DNA of 64,000 nucleotides from JBLEFH01 sp047345645. Lineage in GTDB: Bacteria; Pseudomonadota; Alphaproteobacteria; Rhodobacterales; Rhodobacteraceae. Below are positions 58,839 through 64,000 of this stretch, one piece after another. Under the pieces are notes generated by a model. That model was not told the DNA's origin and did no database searches. It saw only the letters and a program-made list of their open reading frames with translations. The stretch lies in NCBI GenBank assembly GCA_047345645.1, contig JBLEFH010000008.1, one strand, 5' to 3'. Both the position numbers and the translations under genes were made by a program. How positions within the stretch are numbered: the first letter of the stretch is position 1; each line of letters opens with the position of its first letter.

Positions 58839-59489
58839 TCAGCTGATGGCCGTCACGCTGCCCTCCGGCGAATAGAGATAGGCGGTCGCGCCGATCTGGA
58901 CGCGTGGATAGAGTCCGTTGATATGGGCCATGACCATGCGGACGCAGCCGGAACTGGCGCGGCTGCCGATCGAGGTCGGAAATGGCGTGCCGTGAATGCG
59001 CAGATAGGTGTCGCGCTCGCCGAGATAGAGATAGAGCGCTCGCGAACCCAGCGCGTTCCGGGGGCCGGGCTCCATGCCATTTTCATACTGCGCATAGACC
59101 TCGGGTTCGCGCTCGATCATGTTCCGGGTCGGGGTCCAGTGCGGCCATTCGGCCTTGCGCTTGATTGTATAGGTCCCCGGCTCGTAAAGATCGCCCCGAC
59201 CGATGGCCACGCCGTAACGCATCGCCGTGCCGCCCTCTTCGATGTGGTAGAGGTATCGGGCCACGGCATCGACGTGGATATCGCCCGGCACCAAACCGTC
59301 ATTCGCGACAATCCGCTGCGGCAGGAAACGCTGGTGCAGGCCCCATGGATTGGGACCACCGGCTTCCACCTCGGCATCCCAGGCGGCCTTCTGCGCCGCA
59401 TCGGGCCAGGACGAGGCCATCAGCGGGCTGGCGGCGGCAGCCGAGAACAGCGCGGTTGTCGTTCGGATGAAATGTCTGCGTGTCAGCAT
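58839..59489 (-). CDS. L,D-transpeptidase (YkuD family)
   Basis: The protein has 216 residues. A twin-arginine-type signal (LTRRHFIRTTTALFSAAAAS) leads to a YkuD domain with the catalytic block: IHGTPFPTSIGSRASSGCVRM, holding the conserved His, Ser-Gly-Cys and Arg, and AIGRGDLYEPGTYTI upstream. (Split here for length.) These enzymes form 3-3 cross-links or attach proteins to peptidoglycan, and some resist beta-lactams. Its placement in copper loci is common in Rhodobacteraceae-type accessory DNA; a link to envelope repair under metal stress is inference. Confidence 0.9.
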   Translation of the reverse strand: MLTRRHFIRTTTALFSAAAASPLMASSWPDAAQKAAWDAEVEAGGPNPWGLHQRFLPQRIVANDGLVPGDIHVDAVARYLYHIEEGGTAMRYGVAIGRGDLYEPGTYTIKRKAEWPHWTPTRNMIEREPEVYAQYENGMEPGPRNALGSRALYLYLGERDTYLRIHGTPFPTSIGSRASSGCVRMVMAHINGLYPRVQIGATAYLYSPEGSVTAIS

Positions 59490-59569
59490 GTGATTGCTCC
59501 CCGTAATGGTTTAACCTTCAGATGACTGCGGCAAGCGCAGCGGAAGCCGCGATTGCCGAACGTATCGTC

Positions 59570-60091
59570 TCAGCGCCCGTCAACCTCTGGCGTCGCCGCA
59601 GGTCCGCCTTCCAGATCGGCGATCAGCGCCTTCATCTCCGCGATTTCCAGTGTCTGGGCCTCGATGATGCTGTCCGCCAGCGCCCGGACGCGAGGATCCG
59701 AGATATCCGCACGGGTGGATGTCAGGATCGCAATCGAGTGATGCGGAATCATCGCCTTCATCCAGGCGGTGTCGTCGACCGTTGCCTGACTGCGAACCAG
59801 AAACAGGCCGAGGGCAAATGCCAGAATTGAAAGGCCCGCGACGATCAAATTGGCACGCGGATTGCGGTACATCCCCAGCATGAAAGCCAGCATGATCAGC
59901 GCCATGGCGCCGCCCATGTAGAGCGCCATCCACATCCGGGTCTGGCTGAAAAAGACGTGATCCATTGCCCAGGTGTTCAGATACATCAACCCGAACATGA
60001 CCACCGTCGAGGTAACGATCATCGCGGCAAAGCGGCCATAGCTTCCGCCGCTCATGTTTCCGTGGCTCTTGTGTCGATCAGAATGATCCAT
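59570..60091 (-). CDS. DUF305-family membrane protein
   Basis: The protein has 173 residues with three membrane helices in the first 100 residues (RFAAMIVTSTVVMFGLMYL, MALYMGGAMALIMLAFMLG and LIVAGLSILAFALGLFLV) and the C-terminal DUF305 segment: DDTAWMKAMIPHHSIAILTS with its conserved paired histidines. DUF305 proteins are ferritin-like four-helix bundles often found beside copper genes; a metal-binding role is assumed. It follows the broken dsbA gene on the same strand. Confidence 0.85.
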   Translation of the reverse strand: MDHSDRHKSHGNMSGGSYGRFAAMIVTSTVVMFGLMYLNTWAMDHVFFSQTRMWMALYMGGAMALIMLAFMLGMYRNPRANLIVAGLSILAFALGLFLVRSQATVDDTAWMKAMIPHHSIAILTSTRADISDPRVRALADSIIEAQTLEIAEMKALIADLEGGPAATPEVDGR

Positions 60092-60115
60092 AGCATTGTC
60101 CTTTCTTGAAATTTG

Positions 60116-60915
60116 TCAGTTCCGGCGCGAGGCCGCGACCAGTTCGGCCAATTCGGATGAAGAAATGGCACCAAAGCGCGAATCCGATCCGGCGATGAAG
60201 GTGGGGGTGCCCCCCAGTCGTCCCTCGTTCATAACGAGAGTCCTTGGTGTTGATAGTGGTCGGTTTCGGGTTGGGCAAGCGCGCCGGGCGCGGCGCCCTC
60301 AGATTGCTCAAGCGCCCGGCGCGCGTCGGACGGGGTCTTGTTGCCCAGCGAGGAATGGGGCCTGACGTTGTTGTAGTCATAGCGCCAGAGGGCCAGCTTG
60401 CGGCGGGCATCGGCCAGCGCATTGGACTGCTGGATATGTTGGGCAATCTCCGGGCCGCCCATATCGCGCTGCAACTGCTGAGTGTCTAAACCCATGGATC
60501 GCGCAACACGCAGGACGCTGGCCCTTTCGGCCCGGGGTTTCTGACTCATCAAGGCGCGATGAAAGTCGGCGTAGCGCCCCTGCTTGCGCGACGCCAGCGC
60601 CGCGCGGGCCGCGAAAACCGAACCCTCGCCAAAGACCGGCCATTCCCGCATCACCATCCGCAAGCCGGGATCGGCTCCTAACACGGCATCCACCACTGGC
60701 ATCATCGCACGGCAGAACTGGCAGTTATAGTCGAAGAACTCGATCAGAGTCGCATCGCCGTCAGGATTGCCGAAGATCGGCGCATTCGCGTCATGTTCAA
60801 GCTGCCTGCGGAATTCGGGTGGAAGCGAATGACCAGCCCAAGATAGGCGCGGTGCGATGGCCATCGCCGGGGCGGTAAGGGCCAGGGTCAGGATCATGCG
60901 TCGCTGAAACATCAT
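60116..60915 (-). pseudogene. DsbA-family thiol oxidoreductase interrupted by an IS3-type fragment
   Basis: The first 170 codons encode a secreted DsbA-like protein: signal peptide to about SWAGHS, then EFFDYNCQFCRAM with the CxxC active site at Cys65-Cys68, and helical QGRYADFHRAL. At codon 171 (about 60405) the frame switches to a transposase C-terminus and stops at 60229. The missing DsbA end appears downstream in another frame (about 60116-60205): GGTPTFIAGSDSRFGA, with the cis-proline TPTF motif, ending ELVAASRRN. The gene is therefore split and shorter than a working enzyme. Confidence 0.85.
60206..60405 (-). mobile_element. Remnant of an IS3-family transposase gene end inside dsbA
   Basis: The minus-strand reading RRKLALWRYDYNNVRPHSSLG is the C-terminal end of an IS3-family OrfB transposase (the DYN-xx-RPHSSL motif), followed by NKTPSDARRALEQSEGAAPG and the stop at 60229-60231. 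(First motif shown approximately at the length limit.) Only about 200 bp remain: the rest of the transposase and the left end are missing. The right end probably lies near 60206, where the DsbA reading resumes. Confidence 0.8.
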
Positions 60916-60925
60916 GTCACTCCCG

Positions 60926-62422
60926 TCACGCCGAGACCGCGAACGTCGTCATCATGCCGCTGGCAAGATGCGGCATGTGGTGACAATGCAGCATCCATTC
61001 CGCCGCCTCGCCCGCATCCAGCGCCACCGTGACCATCGACATGGGCGGCACATAGACCGTGTCGCGCAATGCACCGGAAAACCGTCTGCCATTGATCGCG
61101 ACAACTTGGAAATGATGGCCATGCAGATGCATGGGATGGCCCATCATCGACATGTTGTGGAACATGATCTCGACCCGCTGGCCTGTTTTGGCCGTAACCG
61201 GAATCCGATCCTCGAACACGCGGTCGTTGATGGTCCAGCGATAGGGCTGCATCTGCCCGCCCAGCATCACCATGGGTGATGCATCGGCAACTCGTTCCGT
61301 CAGCGGAGCAACGGCCCGCAAGGCGGCTTCCTGTGCAAGGTCGATATCGAATGCAGGTGCGGCCTCGTCTGCCATTCCAAGCATGACCGGCACCTTGGCG
61401 CCAGCGGTCGCAAGGATCAGGCCGGCGCGCTCATGCGCGCCTTCACGCAGCGCAAGGATCGGCCAGGCGCCGCCTTCGGCGGGCAGGTCAAGCTCGATAT
61501 CAAGGCGCTGCCCCATGGCCAGACCGAAGCGCGTTCCTGAAAAGGGCTGCACCGGCTGGCCATCCACCGCCACAAGCCGTCCCGGAACCTCGCCGCTGTC
61601 GAGCCAGAACACCGTGGCCGCAGCCGCATTGATGACCCGCAGCAGGACCCGGCCACCCTTTTCCACCTGCACGACCTCGGGGTCGCCCAGGGTGCGGTCA
61701 TTCGCCAGATAAGCGTCGAAATCGAAATCGTTGAGGTCCATCTGCATCCCGGTCATGCCGGGCATGGACATGCCGCCCATTTCCGACATCCCATTCATGG
61801 CCATACCATCGCCCATGTCATGACCGGCATGAGGATCGGCTGGTTGCGACATTTCGGCTTCGGCGGCCTCATCATGCCCCTTTCCCGAGCGGATTTCGTC
61901 CAGCACCTCTTCCGGCGAGCGGAACGAAAAGTCGTGAAGGAACATGGTGACCTCTTGCCGATCAACTCGCAGATCCTCAGGGCGGCGGACGATCAGGGGT
62001 GCGGCCAGCAACTGCATCTCCTGAATGGGCACATGGCTGTGCATCCAGTGCGTGCCTGCGGCGGCCTCAAAATCATAGGCACGCGTCTCTCCTGGCTGCA
62101 GCAGCGGCATCGGCATATCGGGAACGCCGTCCTGCGCGTTCGGCGGGATCTGTCCATGCCAATGAATGATCGTCGGCTCGGTCAGATCATTGGTCAGGTC
62201 CAGCAGGAAACGCTGGCCCGGATCCAGAACCAGACCGGGCGTTCCGTTGCCGTTGATCAGCCCGAAAACCGTGGCGGCGCGGCCATCGATGTCAAGCGTG
62301 CGCGTCGTTGCCTGCAATGCCAGCGCGGCTGGCTGCGCCATGCTCGTGCGTGGGATGGCAAAAGCTGCGGCCATGGCAGCGGATGCGGCCAGAAAGCCGC
62401 GGCGATTCAGTGTGCAAGTCAT
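60926..62422 (-). CDS. Multicopper oxidase (CopA/CueO type, periplasmic)
   Basis: The protein has 498 residues with a twin-arginine signal (LNRRGFLAASAAMAAAFAI). All four copper motifs are present: IIHWHGQIPPNAQDG, GTHWMHSHVP, HPMHLHGHHFQVV and MLHCHHMPHLASGMM. A Met-rich insertion (DMGDGMAMNGMSEMGGMSM, GMTGMQM) at about residues 205-230 is the cuprous-oxidase-type copper-binding region. It should oxidise Cu(I) to less toxic Cu(II) in the periplasm. The broken dsbA gene follows 10 bp later on the same strand, so the two were one operon. Confidence 0.93.
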   Translation of the reverse strand: MTCTLNRRGFLAASAAMAAAFAIPRTSMAQPAALALQATTRTLDIDGRAATVFGLINGNGTPGLVLDPGQRFLLDLTNDLTEPTIIHWHGQIPPNAQDGVPDMPMPLLQPGETRAYDFEAAAGTHWMHSHVPIQEMQLLAAPLIVRRPEDLRVDRQEVTMFLHDFSFRSPEEVLDEIRSGKGHDEAAEAEMSQPADPHAGHDMGDGMAMNGMSEMGGMSMPGMTGMQMDLNDFDFDAYLANDRTLGDPEVVQVEKGGRVLLRVINAAAATVFWLDSGEVPGRLVAVDGQPVQPFSGTRFGLAMGQRLDIELDLPAEGGAWPILALREGAHERAGLILATAGAKVPVMLGMADEAAPAFDIDLAQEAALRAVAPLTERVADASPMVMLGGQMQPYRWTINDRVFEDRIPVTAKTGQRVEIMFHNMSMMGHPMHLHGHHFQVVAINGRRFSGALRDTVYVPPMSMVTVALDAGEAAEWMLHCHHMPHLASGMMTTFAVSA

Positions 62423-62492
62423 ATGAATAATCCATCAGACCCCGTAGGGCGAACCATGTTCGGCACCTTGAAAGGTGCGGCAAAGCAAGTGT

Positions 62493-62843
62493 TCAGATGG
62501 ATTTCGGAGGGCGGTATCCGGGGCCGACCAGAAGGCCATCACGTGTCACCGCTATAGAGTGCCATTTCAGCGAATGCTCGGTCTCAACAGGCGCAAGTTG
62601 CGCGGCAGCAAGCCAGGGCGTAGGTGTGCCGACACATAAAATCGCACAGGCATCGGTCATATCGTGCCGAGAGGTTTCCCCCGAAGAGCCGTGCTCATGC
62701 CCGCCTTTGTCACCGGGATGGCTGATCGAAGCGACAACTTGATCGGCCGACAGTCCGGCTGTGCCAGTACTTTGCCCATGCTGCGTCACGCCCGCGAACA
62801 CGAGCAGGACAACAAGCAGAGAACATATCGCGCGGCACATCAT
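62493..62843 (-). CDS. Small secreted His/Cys protein upstream of the multicopper oxidase
   Basis: The protein has 116 residues: signal peptide MMCRAICSLLVVLLVFAG, a His-rich stretch (SHPGDKGGHEHGSSGETSRHD), a cysteine pair in TDACAILCVGTP and a C-terminal GPGYRPPKSI. The layout (signal, metal-like segment, proline-rich end) parallels the protein at 57146-57469, although the sequences differ. It starts the leftward unit with the multicopper oxidase 70 bp downstream. A role in periplasmic copper handling is inferred from position. Confidence 0.6.
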   Translation of the reverse strand: MMCRAICSLLVVLLVFAGVTQHGQSTGTAGLSADQVVASISHPGDKGGHEHGSSGETSRHDMTDACAILCVGTPTPWLAAAQLAPVETEHSLKWHSIAVTRDGLLVGPGYRPPKSI

Positions 62844-63077
62844 GTGGTTGAGTTGGAACCTATGAAACTAGCTTGACAATAAGCAGGACAGACTCTCGTT
62901 GCAATTCACGGAGTAGTCAACAGAGGGTGTAGGTTTTTCCCTTCTGAGCCATTGACCGGCAGCCCTCCCCCTAGGTTCTGCCACCTTCCGCCTCCCCGCC
63001 GGTCCGACCGGCGATGCATGACTCGCGATGAGCGCGAGGCTGAGCCTTGTGTGGGATGCAAGAAGGAGGCGCTGGGC

Positions 63078-63540
63078 GTGGTCAAAAGACTGAGATTGAA
63101 CGAGAAATCGGTGCGGGAGGCGGTGCCGGAACCGGGCCGGGACTATCAGATTTTCGACAGCGAGGTGCGGGGATTTGCCATCTGCATCTACCGCTCGGGC
63201 AACCGGGCCTTCACGCTGGATTACCGCCATGCCGGACGGCAGCGGCGGATGACGCTGGGGCGCTGGCCGGAATGGTCGACGGCAGCGGCGCGGGAACGGG
63301 CAAAGGAGCTGCGCCGCAACATCGATGCCGGTGGCGACCCGCTGGGCGTGAACGAAGACGGGAGGGACGGGCCCGCAAGCTGCAGGGATCGAAACCAACG
63401 CCGGTGTGCGCCAACCGGGTCGGCGAGGTGCTCCGAAAGATGTTCACCTATGCGCAAAGCTGGGCTGGAGTGAGGACAATTCGGCATCGGGATTACGCCG
63501 CCGGATCGAGAACCCACGCGAGCGGTTCCTGCCACTGGGG
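63078..63540 (+). pseudogene. Broken P4-type integrase gene
   Basis: From a GTG at 63078 an intact DUF4102 arm-binding domain is readable (VKRLRLNEKSVREAVPEPG, FDSEVRGFAICIYRSGNRAF, RMTLGRWPEWSTAAARERA) to about 63370. The middle is deleted, and later parts appear in other frames: ANRVGEVLRKMFTYAQSW near 63410-63465, then WSEDNSASGLRRRIENPRERFL near 63465-63540. The catalytic domain is missing. It is a different integrase from the one at 47517. Confidence 0.85.
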
Positions 63541-63961
63541 GACCAACAATCGTGGTCGGAAGTAAGTGGTTGCCGCTTGCCGTCAACGGGCCAACGTAAA
63601 ATGCCGCGCCAAGCATGCAATGGCAGGTCTGGTGATTGCTGCAATGTAGCGCCGAACTGAGCGCAAAAGTCCGCTCTGGGCCGTCTCTGCAGGGCAGACC
63701 GCTGACCTGGGCGCCCAGCACGCCGCGTTACCGCATGACCGGTTACAGCCCAAACTCGACATTTCTTTCGAATTGACCCGCAAGGGGAAGCGGACCTGCA
63801 TCCCAAGTCCATTAGACGAGCGAGTTGCGGATCAAGTTGACTTTCGACGAACGGCAGCTTCCGGTCTAGGGCAAAAACGGTCGATGCTGGTGAAAAACTC
63901 TGACCTTGATCGAGACCCAACCGACTGATTCACTTGCCTTATCGGCAGGGAGGATCAGGCG
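63541..63961. other. Gap between the broken integrase and the transposase; no gene seen
   Basis: These 421 bp contain no ORF with coding character. The rightmost part presumably includes the left inverted repeat of the insertion sequence whose transposase starts at 63962, but the partner repeat lies outside the window, so I cannot define it. Confidence 0.4.
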
Positions 63962-64000
63962 ATGATGGGACGTCTGGAGGCGCAGGAGAACCTTTTTTAT
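63962..64000 (+). mobile_element. Start of an IS1182-like transposase gene, cut by the window edge
   Basis: Thirteen codons are visible (MMGRLEAQENLFY) behind a GGGAGG ribosome-binding site. The opening, with two methionines and ENLFY, resembles IS1182/IS5-type transposases (commonly MMG...LFYEF). With so little sequence this is a tentative call. Confidence 0.5.

Noticed and set aside
62868..63398. 176-residue minus-strand frame over the broken integrase
   Set aside because: The plus strand shows a recognisable DUF4102 domain here, so this is its shadow.

Overview
The window looks like the chromosome of an alphaproteobacterium, most likely a Rhodobacteraceae-type organism. This rests on high GC with tightly overlapping ATGA gene junctions, a complete-looking aerobic (CobG-type) cobalamin pathway with the Rhodobacter-style extras (BluE-like threonine kinase, CobE, CobW, DUF1636), and the bamB/YfgM pair at the left edge. 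No rRNA gene or intact tRNA gene was found.

Layout: 1-7.7 kb is ordinary housekeeping: bamB (cut by the edge), a TPR membrane protein, a lipoprotein, an Atm1-type ABC exporter, a LOG-family hydrolase, RarD, an AGE-family epimerase and a DUF2218-siderophore-interacting protein. From 7.8 to 21.9 kb runs a long leftward operon headed by a cobalamin riboswitch: DUF1636 - cobW - cobN - cobG - cobH - cobI - cobJ - cobL - cobE - cobM - cobB - cobA - cobF. cobK is read in the opposite direction in the middle and overlaps both neighbours. From 22 to 30.4 kb are the late B12 genes in three blocks: rightward cobO - membrane hydrolase - cobQ; leftward phosphatase - bluE/pduX-like - cbiB - cobC; rightward cobP - cobT (DMB phosphoribosyltransferase) - cobS. 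A second riboswitch then precedes cbtB-cbtA (cobalt uptake) and a His/Met-rich secreted protein. Together these genes import cobalt, build the corrin ring, insert cobalt (CobN; the partner chelatase subunits are not in the window), adenosylate it and add the lower loop, with B12 feedback at two RNA switches.

32-45 kb is a two-gene surface system: a giant secreted protein of about 3,050 residues, with CshA-like N-terminus, GEVED domain, 16 repeats of about 102 residues, DUF11-type repeats and an SdrD-B-like domain, followed 11 bp later by an outer-membrane beta-barrel protein of about 1,180 residues. A long AT-rich control region lies upstream. This pair is the best candidate in the window for an undescribed system.

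45.9-64 kb is accessory DNA. A cation-efflux protein and divergent ArsR regulator come first. Next is a compact int - hypothetical - AlpA - small ORF - Toprim primase - DUF3987 helicase - small ORF - XRE/HGG element (47.5-53.1 kb), which resembles an integrative satellite. After 1.3 kb of decayed DNA containing the 3' half of an initiator-tRNA-like sequence comes a copper-resistance block (54.4-62.8 kb): CopA ATPase, CsoR repressor with two operator palindromes, a DUF411 protein, a cytochrome c, an L,D-transpeptidase, a DUF305 protein, a DsbA gene broken by an IS3-type fragment, and a multicopper oxidase. The window ends with a broken integrase and the first codons of an IS1182-like transposase.
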